Positions 25,201-32,067 are shown, counted from the first letter of the stretch. The stretch is 64,000 bases of DNA from GWA2-66-18 sp964537395 (GCA_964537395.1 CAZIBN010000003.1:9687-73686), one strand, 5' to 3'. The notes: generated by a model not told the origin, from the letters alone. Program-made: numbers and translations.

Positions 25201-27723
25201 CCCATCGGAGATGCGGACATACAGATTTTTCTTTTCCTTGTATAACGTCGCGTACCCATCATCGCTTCCGCTCGGATCGCTTTGCGCGATCCGATCGCGC
25301 TGAAACGGGATCAACGTGTCATCAAGAAGGCCCTGGAGCTCCGCCAACATCGGCGACAACGTGACGTTAAGCAACGATCGCTTTCGATCTATTAATGCTT
25401 GCGCCTGCGACACCGGCACCCCCGCGTTCAGCCACGCCTCGTCGGCCGAAATATCATCAAGAACCGCCTGAAAGGCGGCAACTGAATGCGTGAACGCGAT
25501 TTTCGCCTTCGGCAAAACCTGCGATACCGGCTTCTCGAGCGCCTTCGCGGTCGCCTTGGCCTCGAGGCGTCTAACGGTCAGGTCGCCGAGGTAAGGAACC
25601 AGCCGCGACAGATCTATTTTCCTTGTTTTCGCGTCGAACCCCGCATCGGTGTCCGGGAACGACATGGCGTCGAGCCGGTCCAGCAGATCAGGCAGCAAAG
25701 TCCGCAGTTCGTCGGCGGACCGGCCCTTCAAGCGGGGAAGGCTCGCTCCGGCCGCACCCTTCTCGATCAGGACGGAGAGCTCGTCCGCGTCGGAGGCGAT
25801 CGCGTCGCTCGCCGACGCCAGGCGCGCCTCGAGGTCGAGCTGCTGCGCGCGCCACGCCGCGAGCGACTCCAGCCGGTAGCCGCCGAAATCGTCGGCGACC
25901 ATCGCGGTCCCGTTCGAATCGAGAGAGCGCTCGACGGCCGCCAGCAGGTTCGCGTGCTCGTCGCGCTGGCCGAGCCAGAAGTCGCGGCGACGGGCGAGCA
26001 GCGCGCGCGTCGCCGCGAGCGTGGGATTGGAGACGCTTTCCTCGGGCACGCCCGGGACCGCGATCACAAGCACGCCGGCGAACTCGACGGGGGCGGAGGC
26101 GATGCGCGCGTCCGCCTCCGCCATCTTGGTCCGGTAGCCCGCGACCTCCGCGGACTTGTTCTGCAGGTAGTCGAGGGAGAGGTCGGAGACGCCCGAGGGA
26201 TTGGCCGGGCCGTGCTGCAGCCCCTCTATTAAGGTGGGAAGCAAGGCGAGGCGGCGGTCGTACTCGGCGGGCGCGTCGACGCTGCGGAACCGGTCGCGCG
26301 CGTCGATCGAGGCCAGCAGGCCCGCGACGTCCGCGCGGAAGCGCGCCACCGATGCAGAAAGGCCTCCGACGCGGACCGCGAGCGAGGCGAAGTCGTCGCG
26401 CTGCTTCGTGTCGGCGGCGGCCTGGGCCTCGGCCTCCTTCTTCCACTCGTCGGTCCGGCCCGCCTGCTCGCCCGCGCCCGCGGCCGCCCCGCCGTTGGCC
26501 CCGCGCTTCTTCTCGATGAGCTCGAGCTTCTGGTCGATGAGGGCCTCCATCTTGCCGAGCGCCGCGTCGGCCGAATTAAGGAGGTTAAGGCTGTAGGACA
26601 GGTCCATCACCATCGCCAGGCGCGCGAAGTTCTTGCGGAACTCGAGGTTGTCGCGCCCGCCGCGGCGCTCGCGCAGAGCGTCGGCGCGCGAATGGTCGGC
26701 CGCGGCGAGCATGCCCTCGGCCCCGTCGCGCAGCACGATGTTGCCCTGGAGCGTCGCGTTCAGCGCCTCGATGCGGGCGACCCTCTCCGCGATCTTATTC
26801 TCGACGTCGCTCCCGGCGAGGTCCGGCTTCGCCGCGGGCGAGGCGCCCGGGGAGCTCGTCGCGTCGCCGAACATCCGGCGCAAGGCCTCGAGCGAAGCCC
26901 ACTTCGACTCGCGGGAATCCTCGGCGCCGTTCTGGCCCGCGTCCTCCGGAAGGAGGGGGGAGACGCGCTCGAGCAGGCGGTCGAGCCGGGCGATCTCGTC
27001 GGCATCGGCCGAGCCGCCGGCCAGGTCGCCGCTTTGCCCCAGGCGCTCGAGCAGTTCGGCCTCGGCGCTCTCGTTGGCCGGGAGCGCCGGGGTGGCGATG
27101 TTGAGCTGGGCTGCGCGCCGGATCGGCTCCTGATACGCCTGAACGGGCCGGGCGCCGCCGAAATCCGGGAGCGCCAGGGCCGCGGCCCGGCTCGCCGCGA
27201 GCTCCTGTGCGGCGAGCGCGCTCTTGACGTCGGGGACCGGGACGCCCGTCAGACCGAGATGGAGCGCCAGCTCGGGCAGGGCCGCGCGGGCCGCCGGTGC
27301 CGACTCGCCGTAGGTCTTCGCCCAGGCCCGCGCCGCCGCGCGTCCGGCCTGAGGGGCCGCGGCCGCCGCGTCCGCCGCCGCGCGGCGCAATTCGTCCGCG
27401 CCGGGCGTGCCCGCGAGCAAACCCGCGAGCGCGTCGAACGCCGCCTGCGGGCCGGTCGGCGCAGACGGGCGGGGCGTCGCGACGGGCACGGCGGACAGGG
27501 TCGCCGGCGCCTGAGCCCACCCCATGGCGCTCACCGCGTCGCGCAGGGCCTCGGCCGGGGGCAGAACCGGCACGGAAAGCGCGGCTGAGACCGGCCGGAT
27601 CTTAGCCGATACGGCCGCGAGCGCGGGGGCGGCACCCTGCAGGACAAGCGCCAGGGATAGGACGCACGCCGTCAGTCGGCGTGGCGTCCCGGGACGGGAT
27701 TCTCGGCGAGAGGGGTATCCCAT
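16201..27723 (-). CDS. Giant exported protein with TolC-like helical segments and a beta-rich domain
   Basis: 3,840 residues. The signal peptide (RLTACVLSLALVLQGAAPAL) is followed by an Ala-rich helical region to about 1320 with coiled-coil stretches (near 400-460). About 1325-1730 is beta-rich: VTVRVESLDSDHMVNYLDVT, LGVGVDLAAALDQKDTFNLE, SRLSVGGGAEHGEKVDSMNG and LALSYGSRYIGLNDRMTVSF look like outer-membrane strands. From 1820 come helical hairpins of outer-membrane efflux (TolC/OEP) style: SQRDLVAARSASLFALGLDL near 1825, then FTLSFGAQLP...VAVTVRLPIYDPAKG near 1980-2015, NLTRALLEASYAAKQAALYE near 2245, and another beta-to-helix cycle near 2515-2640. The last 600 residues mix beta segments with a helical tail. 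A normal TolC has about 450 residues. The stop overlaps a palindrome; the -10 TATGCT lies 8 nt before the ATG. Confidence 0.85.
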   Translation of the reverse strand: MGYPSRRESRPGTPRRLTACVLSLALVLQGAAPALAAVSAKIRPVSAALSVPVLPPAEALRDAVSAMGWAQAPATLSAVPVATPRPSAPTGPQAAFDALAGLLAGTPGADELRRAAADAAAAAPQAGRAAARAWAKTYGESAPAARAALPELALHLGLTGVPVPDVKSALAAQELAASRAAALALPDFGGARPVQAYQEPIRRAAQLNIATPALPANESAEAELLERLGQSGDLAGGSADADEIARLDRLLERVSPLLPEDAGQNGAEDSRESKWASLEALRRMFGDATSSPGASPAAKPDLAGSDVENKIAERVARIEALNATLQGNIVLRDGAEGMLAAADHSRADALRERRGGRDNLEFRKNFARLAMVMDLSYSLNLLNSADAALGKMEALIDQKLELIEKKRGANGGAAAGAGEQAGRTDEWKKEAEAQAAADTKQRDDFASLAVRVGGLSASVARFRADVAGLLASIDARDRFRSVDAPAEYDRRLALLPTLIEGLQHGPANPSGVSDLSLDYLQNKSAEVAGYRTKMAEADARIASAPVEFAGVLVIAVPGVPEESVSNPTLAATRALLARRRDFWLGQRDEHANLLAAVERSLDSNGTAMVADDFGGYRLESLAAWRAQQLDLEARLASASDAIASDADELSVLIEKGAAGASLPRLKGRSADELRTLLPDLLDRLDAMSFPDTDAGFDAKTRKIDLSRLVPYLGDLTVRRLEAKATAKALEKPVSQVLPKAKIAFTHSVAAFQAVLDDISADEAWLNAGVPVSQAQALIDRKRSLLNVTLSPMLAELQGLLDDTLIPFQRDRIAQSDPSGSDDGYATLYKEKKNLYVRISDGLRKALPWGLASNGAKAYNAGAAREGIAQVRKQYEDYKKIVVDYQDSMRRRKDPANTEMEDLYGERVPYSLVRRAAVYRDERRVRAVKMNTTAVAVNNILSQLDVLTSNTHSFAVKYKLPTDLDPESASTGPRLTSMADARVLQNMAAAIKQVADAALAAAGSADLAVGGGSGIPTGTQPPLDVSQNQKIALLGLEAIKRLVPTTASTASGDSYAECLARFLFADALVTTSDDYLRDRIPVFLAFLGRASTGLDAGLADLDADLAWVGGDLSGGEAVLDRKVSAFNMLSGVAREGADLFGQKAQWSAEGVGTVGRVQTYYDTLGEVYQNGDEALDAERKAALEFKDALAKSRKGINDQRTTVVGWLSQLDNPNETALSRVAQNISAIQDKTRAVLETNISARRAERARDDAAKAVAETLKALGVEREALDKALVPVGDLGRLSPELAGRVSAIGSTGPAWLAENRGGPQTMVIPKSQFERFLTQLFGALSADSAARDLVSIREQIMKDPRALSSILPGTKMVEVGEGTDGFYLVYQSEFSTPGGLETAQQVTFGNALKLWGQNVSVIGHRFASPPSPGNAPFGDQGVTVRVESLDSDHMVNYLDVTFHKFIQDIPPDLTVGSQAREARMMVFDDFALMVADGKVYFGAAGFADFAATDAGGKPSYYGGNLKSKIKFSKVLSLNAEQTALFAKDPRRFLQEVNLDFTQYDPTLNETFLIEGRGQDREYTRSKLGVGVDLAAALDQKDTFNLEFYYAKTGGTDPLTQQAVGATILKGFTFDVGGHESRLSVGGGAEHGEKVDSMNGRISYEIPDLGWTINAQGKLAGSAAAYFAEIRKRTGTNSELALSYGSRYIGLNDRMTVSFESSYTLGELWRSVTGAAAEDLRGGKTLAEFDSAINDFFTRDDASNPALAELARAFDADAGRRLIVLEIGRLSREVGELQKGGALLDNIRQRAMVGFVSGPVGPGTAERATGGGFQAGTQTELTLSKSQRDLVAARSASLFALGLDLEEQLLDTAKAWQSAMAAVALAKWRRHLAAFLAAHAEDQVLRAEAEVRVIEATDALRRASLRYASLTGRGPDEPLPFDGINPNDLDRVLRLVARALASPERLGALFARARTDMKVPEASLAVLDWIPWIEKFTLSFGAQLPDMLSSQALGVAVTVRLPIYDPAKGKVNAAFQLQSRATLLEMAARLKSTRLRARSERIAAHGWNERAREANAASTEAARELSDGIRLFRNALIGAPELRARARRWLDAASDSLTYGIEGSLQDAWASLDSEQESESPKGETRDEPADMNAAFDQAVSRSASWEALGRRSEAARELLEASDRRIRKVDVDLSIGANITAAGVALIPAFGLTGLAVLPVVGIDLAPEELRQLDAGRRGAEAGMYTRLQDKAAGDMAFNLTRALLEASYAAKQAALYEGELIPSLEASQDGTPAMAEKLRAAKAQLSDLRARRRESEIAANHLLGRPLDSRLQLSVDAETALQALAARTARLDPIAAARDALESRLKIARAVETAVDKGLKVDRLRLDPISMVGRSLGRLIAALSGDGMPSPEIVAIARERTLSAERALEAFDESLPTVRARLASELSRVRAARAALAGRGDVESRAMTMELSRQEALLRAQLSVWGGSEKIVAGTMPRSYAELADRLREAALRMAPPRYDSQDIGAIESGPPLDVTGSIRYYDHRQTLSGDPVGQTFVEGWLEARLRSPSTPPEAMAALTRLREERADEQRRAGAAAARARADMALARLRFDAALMRWSEGVGIGAQARARVARDLAETAAFLHLPPGTPPEALLALLPEPADGDLAAAAAREVAEAEAFDLDLLKKTLFTQGLPEELGGRDRLPQLRADLLAERMSSRGFTPLAAIGLFRGTWVSGAFLEAPDPERVRAGLISVIDDALRRELEDSQRLHSLALLLHTLMASVAEKTRLVAALRMRELTARRDLLGAVERVRMKLSPVSEIADAQGEAARAQFEFVNGTQALAEDFARLTAELSALGIKPSVYARQRAPAGGRDPLEPAERTARERLLAWWADRLLDSDFERRNDELLAGAPESIRAELRVLVERYRIAARDEAAVKSNDYDPAERLDRLMKVDLQGRRRLIEGLLARVLGEMQSSDPSRSAAWTGLMGFLREETAASLKTEGEALASEGAVSGELSLVYWSAVKAPAALDKPVRRLIELDATVARLRREAQAAWLARSGSPTDHLLKDKALDAYVAALDAFDRELALTLELPEAAADAGWTRSLDGLFGVRESLARRRDRLQYGRGILTLEAAIALGESRLRALRFNPEETREIGPASETVAFLRGMKARWIGRTDALPALIALRSDKGVSWSSPAEIRRLETAGRVSDLAGRRFVAPELWVGNIPETADAALTAGWAEVVEGDDAARERLTLVRARRDEGARRAALDTALASTEVVLDGGAVGAALTLGDLRRLEGEGRVLWFESRTDPRTGLRKAVPVAAARLRAPSELLAFVRVDGPAPDAAKYPSLEALESSGASASYRRAELGRAGLLALIEEARNMALSSRRAGWLKIKLSAWGFALDKNGDVAAVYLDEIELSKTAAEAADPKDPAHEWTFHRTSDLSIGLGADGSVVAARIGAKTIALGGVATSWIGAAPLALETDASGRVRRIFNDKESLANKAGGWWVEDASGRVWKNTDQEFAPTTRPARWIDPENGFTVTLGRELNEARLESARDAATAARHWAYSPGQWPDLVFELPRGVVQIPIELITGRDPNQHGYLGRTYARRGEGGASIRRGPGGALLHAIDFLGILPDKVERYFDPSQFPAVVDNDGALNPGESEHSKDPRTVDGRLNLIFGSGALMREARWAQEDREASRAEALSAFRGGARRETLETVRGRAGNYAEAYTRTETGRAAFLAALAELGLGAGADGGRLTADPRRAATDRVVMNYLLELGAEGQDARLRVYEEELKKLGAKPAAATGDLSLDVAKAEASLSAALAARRAADAALKALAPNIPGESPLARRLASL
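24840..25640 (-). other. Low-GC codon-usage patch inside the giant gene
   Basis: Within the otherwise very GC-rich coding sequence, about 800 bp use many A/T third positions (for example around 24841-24960 and 25081-25110), while the reading frame is unbroken and the protein stays helical. It suggests a recombined or recently acquired segment. Confidence 0.55.
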
Positions 27724-28028
27724 TGGACCTAAGCATAAGCTCCAAAGACCTACACGGAAAGGAGCTATAGGCCCATCCTAGCATAGGCCCTTTGGCCAAG
27801 TCAAGTGCCTGATGTTAAGATATCATTCTCCCTCGGAGCTTAATCTTTAAAGCCTGACACCACATGACAAAGATGTTACTATCCCCGAAGTTATGCACCT
27901 ATCCACAGGGCCCACAAACACGTGGTTTTCATAGAGGCAATCCAGGCCCGGCGGCCCGCCGTTTCCCAATAGACCTACCGGGAAATCAGAGCCTTGACGG
28001 CTCGGCCTCTTTAGCCTACTCTTAGCGG
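27724..28028. other. 305-bp divergent intergenic region
   Basis: It separates the giant gene from the trypsin-like/toxin gene. It holds a -10 TATGCT (27737-27732) on the minus strand 8 nt before the giant ATG, the promoter at 27994-28022 on the plus strand, and a solitary repeat end AGCCTGACACC (27851-27861) related to the palindromic elements. The rest is AT-richer than the genes and shows no open frame I would support. Confidence 0.6.
27994..28022 (+). promoter_or_regulatory. Promoter of the degenerate-protease/toxin gene
   Basis: TTGACG (27994-27999), 17-bp spacer, TACTCT (28017-28022). The ATG follows the -10 by 6 nt: leaderless geometry. Confidence 0.7.
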
Positions 28029-30857
28029 ATGCGCGTCCTTCGCGTCCTCTTGGCGCTCCTCCTCGGGTCCGGCCCGGTACAAGCCCAGCCCGTCGTTGAT
28101 CTTCTCTCGCGCTACACCATCCCCGCCGATGAATCCGCCGCATCCGCGCCCGAGGGCGACGCGCCGCAGGGTTCAGGCAAGCGGCTCGCCGCCCTCGAGT
28201 CGGATTTAGCGCTCGTAAGCGAGAGCCTCGAAGGCTTCGCCCATCCTCAGGACGCCGACAAGGCCCTTCTCGCCGCCAAGCCCCGCCTTCCTGCGGGCAC
28301 CGCGCCGTTCTTCAAGGACCGAACCATGGCTCTCGGTGCGCTCTATCGCACCTTGGCCGTCGTGGACTACACCTGGGCGCTCCGTTTTCCGGATCCGCCC
28401 TGCGCGCCGGCCGCCAAGCGCTCCGCTTTGCTTCGCTCCGATGATGGCCTCTTTCTGGACCCGTTTTCGGGGAAGACTTCTCCGTGGATGACGGCACTTC
28501 TCGGCCCGAACGCCAAGGGCAAGGACCTGGAGTCGGCCCTCGACCAAGCGTCGGCCTCGGTGACGCCCAGCGAGGCTGAATACGCCCGCCTGCGCGCCCG
28601 TCAGAACCTGATCACGAAAGCCCTCGCGTCCGAGGACGCCGTCGGCGAGGCGCGCGCCAAGCTTTACTGCAAGCGTGCCGAAACGCGCGTAAAACTGGCC
28701 GCGGCCAACCGTGCCGTGGGCCCCATGCTCGCGGCGCGCTCTTCCCGGGAAGAGTCCTCTCGCCGCGGCCTCATTCTGCTGGCGGGCAAGACCGCGGAAG
28801 GCCTCGAGGTGCGCGGCGCGGGCGTCGTCCTTGAGACAAAATCAGGAATCCGGGTCTTGACCGACCGCCGCCTGGGGGCGGGGGAAGTCGTGGCTCTTCT
28901 CGACGGCCGAAGCGCCCCGGTTCCGTTGAGCGTCGACCGCGAAGACGAGAGGTCGGGCCTTCTGCTTCTGCGACCCGACGGCGACCTCGGAGAGGCGCTG
29001 GTCTTGGCAGACGCGGCGCCGAAGAAAGATGATTTGGTCTTCGCATTCGCCCATTCCGACCGCCTCGGTGCGTGGACGAAAACGCAAGGACTGGTAACGA
29101 GCGCGGGCCCGGATCAATTCCAGACCGACGCGGTCGCCGACGCCTCCATGACCGGCGGCGCCGTTCTCAACGAGGAGGGCCGCGTCGTGGGGTTGTTGGT
29201 ACTTCGTCCCGTGGCAGGCTCGACGATCGACTGGCCCGCCGCCGTGCCGACTCACATCCTGCTCGAGTGGCTCGACGGCGGCGTAGCACCCGCAGCTTTG
29301 CCGGTAGATCTGGCCGACCAGGGCACGACAAAAATATTGACCGCGTCCATGCCGTTGCTGCAAAGCGTATCGGTCGGCGACGGTGCGACGACTGCCGGGT
29401 ACGGCTTCGACACCCAGACTCAGTGGGGAAGCGTTCACGCGAAATGCATGGCGAACTGCGGCGACTCCAGCCCGAGCTCTTCGTATTCAGGCAACGCCAA
29501 CGCGGAGCTCGGCGAAGCTTTGGGGAAGCTTGCGGTTATCGGCGCCGAGGCGCTGATTTTCAAAGGCGTTCCCGCTCTGTTTCGGGGGATCGGATCGCTG
29601 TTCAAGTCAAAGCCTCGCCGGAATGAAGCGCAGGCGGCCACTATTGACCGCGAACCCATTCAAATTCAAGAAATCAGGGTTGAGCCGCCCAAACCTGAGC
29701 CACCAAAACCGGAATGCTCGTTTGAGCCCGTCAATCCGCCTAAAACGATCGGGGTGGAGCCGGTCGAGATTAAGATGCGCTTCTCGTGCAAAAATGTGGA
29801 GGGAGTTCCCAAGGTTCGGCTTGGCGGACACAAAGTCATTTTCAGAGTCGGGTGGGAAGGTTTGCCGCAGAGCACATTCACAATACCAACCGACGACGAA
29901 GGCTATGCCCCGCTACCCATCGCGATCCAGGGCGTGGAGGTTGCATCCCAAAAAGCGCACGACGCTCTGGACAATTACGACCCTGACAAAACGCGCACGT
30001 CGGCGGCGCCTCCAGCAGAGGATTCTCACGGCGGCGCTACTGCTGCCACGAGCGACCTCGTCAATGCCGCAAGCCTCACCGCGCCCGCGCCCGTTGCGGA
30101 AGTCGTGACCGAAATCGGGACGAAAGGGACAGCAACGCGGACCGTATTTATTATTGGTCGGACGCATACTGTGCGCGCGACAATACTGATGATCGTCGCG
30201 GAGCTCGCTCTCGACGTCACGGCGGTGAGCGGTATCGTCCTAACGGGGTCCGTCTTGGCCACGATGTATGTCAGCTGGAAGATAGGCGGCGGCGTCAATC
30301 AGATAATCAACGGAATTGACTACAAGCTGCGGCATCCTTCGGCTCCCGCGATGACAAGCCAGTACGAGGACAAATTCGATGAATTGGGTAAGGAGGAGGG
30401 CGAATTTAGCGATGCCGGGGATGATCACCCGCCTGTAGGCTCGGGCATACCCGAGGACTACGCGAATCCTCAACGTCTCCATCCTCAAACGCCGGTTAAA
30501 ATAATCGAGGATCCAAATGAGAAGACTCCGGCCCCAGCAGCAAGTGGCGGAGGGGCGCGAGGTCCAGACAGGGGGCGCGGAATTCGAAGACCGCCCCCTA
30601 ATGCCATTTGCTCGAATGTCCCTCTAAATCGTGCCAGCACAGGTCGAAAGATACCGAGCAACGATGTTGAAAAGAATGCTCTAGCCCGCGTGCTGGCCGA
30701 TCCTCTTGCGGGAGCCATAATATTGCCAGTCCCAATTACTGATAAGCGCTGGCCCGAAAAGGGATGGAGCAAAATGGCACGGCACGTGGATGGGGTTCAA
30801 ATCCATTTTCTTTGGAATTCCGTTACCGGGGAAGTTGACGATTTTAAATTTAAATAA
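28029..30857 (+). CDS. Exported protein: degenerate trypsin-like domain, membrane segments, toxin-like C-terminus
   Basis: 942 residues. Signal peptide (RVLRVLLALLLGSGPVQAQP), helical region to about 240, then a trypsin-like (S1C-style) fold at about 255-410: GAGVVLETKSGIRVLTDRRL, SGLLLLRPDGD, DAVADASMTGGAVLNEEGRV, VGLLVL. The position of the catalytic His (normally T-A-A-H) reads TDRR, and the Ser of GNSGGP reads MTGG with Thr, so the protease is probably inactive. A Pro-rich linker (EPPKPEPPKPE), an Ig-like stretch, and two hydrophobic segments at about 705-760 follow. The last 60 residues (ITDKRWPEKGWSKMARHVDG, VQIHFLWNSVTGEVDDFKFK) resemble C-terminal domains seen on RHS and other polymorphic toxins. 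GC content drops steadily toward the 3' end, and a small immunity-like gene follows. Confidence 0.75.
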   Translation: MRVLRVLLALLLGSGPVQAQPVVDLLSRYTIPADESAASAPEGDAPQGSGKRLAALESDLALVSESLEGFAHPQDADKALLAAKPRLPAGTAPFFKDRTMALGALYRTLAVVDYTWALRFPDPPCAPAAKRSALLRSDDGLFLDPFSGKTSPWMTALLGPNAKGKDLESALDQASASVTPSEAEYARLRARQNLITKALASEDAVGEARAKLYCKRAETRVKLAAANRAVGPMLAARSSREESSRRGLILLAGKTAEGLEVRGAGVVLETKSGIRVLTDRRLGAGEVVALLDGRSAPVPLSVDREDERSGLLLLRPDGDLGEALVLADAAPKKDDLVFAFAHSDRLGAWTKTQGLVTSAGPDQFQTDAVADASMTGGAVLNEEGRVVGLLVLRPVAGSTIDWPAAVPTHILLEWLDGGVAPAALPVDLADQGTTKILTASMPLLQSVSVGDGATTAGYGFDTQTQWGSVHAKCMANCGDSSPSSSYSGNANAELGEALGKLAVIGAEALIFKGVPALFRGIGSLFKSKPRRNEAQAATIDREPIQIQEIRVEPPKPEPPKPECSFEPVNPPKTIGVEPVEIKMRFSCKNVEGVPKVRLGGHKVIFRVGWEGLPQSTFTIPTDDEGYAPLPIAIQGVEVASQKAHDALDNYDPDKTRTSAAPPAEDSHGGATAATSDLVNAASLTAPAPVAEVVTEIGTKGTATRTVFIIGRTHTVRATILMIVAELALDVTAVSGIVLTGSVLATMYVSWKIGGGVNQIINGIDYKLRHPSAPAMTSQYEDKFDELGKEEGEFSDAGDDHPPVGSGIPEDYANPQRLHPQTPVKIIEDPNEKTPAPAASGGGARGPDRGRGIRRPPPNAICSNVPLNRASTGRKIPSNDVEKNALARVLADPLAGAIILPVPITDKRWPEKGWSKMARHVDGVQIHFLWNSVTGEVDDFKFK

Positions 30858-30876
30858 GCACAGGGGGAATGTTGCC

Positions 30877-31272
30877 ATGAGGTTACGCTGTAAGGGAAAT
30901 TCAGCCGATGACTTAACTGATGAATATTTTCAGATGGGATACACGGCCAAAGCCGCGTTTCCAGTAACGCCGGGCAATGAATACGGACTATATGGGATAT
31001 GTATTTTCAGAGGGGCACTGCTCTTTCTTGTGAGCAGTGACAATGACCTGCCCGATTGGTGCCCTGCAGTTTTGTTCGAAGTTTTAAGGCATCAAATTCC
31101 AAATAGTTGGAATTTCAGCCTGTATGACAGCGAACGTTCGGCTGTATGGGGATTTAAAGAACTTGCTCTGGACGACGATTATTGTAACCGTCTAACTGAA
31201 CACGTTGATGAAGCGGTCGCCTTATTCCGAACACGAAAGAAACAACTAGACGAAGAATCAGATACCCGATAG
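30877..31272 (+). CDS. Candidate immunity protein for the upstream toxin-like domain
   Basis: 131 residues from the ATG at 30877, which has a Shine-Dalgarno-like AGGGGG 9 nt upstream and lies 19 nt after the toxin-like gene. The frame is open further upstream but overlaps the toxin. It is acidic, has no signal peptide, and has a mixed fold (GNEYGLYGICIFRGALLFLV, then DLPDWCPAVLFEVLRHQIPN, SWNFSLYD) of the sort seen in cytoplasmic immunity proteins next to polymorphic toxins. It is the most AT-rich gene in the window, consistent with horizontal gain of the toxin-immunity pair. The function is inferred from position and style. Confidence 0.65.
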   Translation: MRLRCKGNSADDLTDEYFQMGYTAKAAFPVTPGNEYGLYGICIFRGALLFLVSSDNDLPDWCPAVLFEVLRHQIPNSWNFSLYDSERSAVWGFKELALDDDYCNRLTEHVDEAVALFRTRKKQLDEESDTR

Positions 31273-31318
31273 GCTCCGTCTCGACGATCAGGCGACCGCA
31301 GAAGATGCGCCTAAATGC

Positions 31319-31324
31319 TAAAGT
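31319..31324 (+). promoter_or_regulatory. -10 element before the 31332 start
   Basis: TAAAGT, 7 nt before ATG 31332. It supports that ATG rather than the one at 31305, which lies upstream of the -10. Confidence 0.5.
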
Positions 31325-31331
31325 GTCGTTA

Positions 31332-31667
31332 ATGGAAGCCCCGTCCACCGCCGATTCCGTCGAGCGCCTCTGGAAAACCGCGCGCTATCTGCCGCAGACC
31401 GTGCGTCTGCTCGGCACGCGCTACCGGACGCTGTTCCTGGCCCACGCCCAGCGCTGCCGCCCGCGCGGCGAGGCCGGCGTAGTGGCCGACGCCCTCGCCT
31501 TCGCGGATTATCTCGCCAAGCAGGAGCGCGTGGGGCTGCTGGACCCCGAGCGCACGGCGCTGCGCCGCGACGCCAAGGCCCTGCGCCGCCGCTTCCGCCT
31601 GCGCCGCGACGGCGACGAGATCGAGGCGATCGAGAAATGGAAGATCCTGCAGTGGCTTAGGCTCTGA
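31332..31667 (+). CDS. Small helical protein, function unknown
   Basis: 111 residues from MEAPSTADSVERLW. It is strongly basic and helical (WKTARYLPQTVRLLGTRYRT, LLDPERTALRRDAKALRRRF) with no membrane segment. Two nucleotides separate its stop from the GTG of the ClpS-like gene, so they are co-transcribed. I recognise no family; the co-occurrence suggests a role with the Clp adaptor. Confidence 0.7.
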   Translation: MEAPSTADSVERLWKTARYLPQTVRLLGTRYRTLFLAHAQRCRPRGEAGVVADALAFADYLAKQERVGLLDPERTALRRDAKALRRRFRLRRDGDEIEAIEKWKILQWLRL

Positions 31668-31669
31668 GC

Positions 31670-31966
31670 GTGCCCGTCGCGACGCGCAAAGGCTCCGCGC
31701 AGATCAAGAAGGTCGAGGATCCCGCCGACTCCGAACGTGAGGCCGGCTGGAGCGTCATCCTCTATAACTGCGAATGCCACTCGTTCGACCAGGTCGAGCG
31801 CATCCTCATCAAAGCCGTCCGCTGCGGCCTCGCCCAGGCGCGCGCCTATTCGACCGAGGTCGACTCCAAGGGCTCCGCGGTCGTCTACCAGGGCGCGCTC
31901 GAGCGCTGCGAGGCCGTCGCCGACGTCATCGCCGCCATCGGCCTCCAAGTCAAAGTCTCCCAATAG
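31670..31966 (+). CDS. ClpS-like protease adaptor
   Basis: 98 residues from a GTG. After a polar N-terminal tail, GWSVILYNCECHSFDQVERI, then LIKAVRCGLAQARAYSTEVD, SKGSAVVYQGALERCEAVAD and VIAAIGLQVKV follow the ClpS beta-alpha order. The usual LxNDD...TF motif of the N-degron pocket reads LYNCECHSFDQV: the Asn is kept but the two Asp are Cys and Glu. ClpS delivers N-degron substrates to ClpA/ClpP; this variant may recognise other residues or act elsewhere. Its stop codon overlaps palindromic element copy B. Confidence 0.75.
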   Translation: MPVATRKGSAQIKKVEDPADSEREAGWSVILYNCECHSFDQVERILIKAVRCGLAQARAYSTEVDSKGSAVVYQGALERCEAVADVIAAIGLQVKVSQ

Positions 31967-32046
31967 GGGTCAGGCCTTCTGATTTTGCGATTCTCAGGTC
32001 GGGATCCGGAATTTTGAGAATCGCAAAATCAGAAGGCCTGACCCCT
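31965..32046. repeat. Palindromic element with 32-bp perfect arms, copy B
   Basis: Arms at 31965-31996 and 32015-32046, 18-nt loop, outer ends AGGGGTCAGGC as in copy A, with different inner arm sequence. The left end completes the TAG stop of the ClpS-like gene; the right end is followed by TTTT, so it could also terminate transcription. The aldo/keto reductase -10 begins 22 nt later. Confidence 0.88.
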
Positions 32047-32067
32047 TTTACTCGCAAGGCGATTTGC

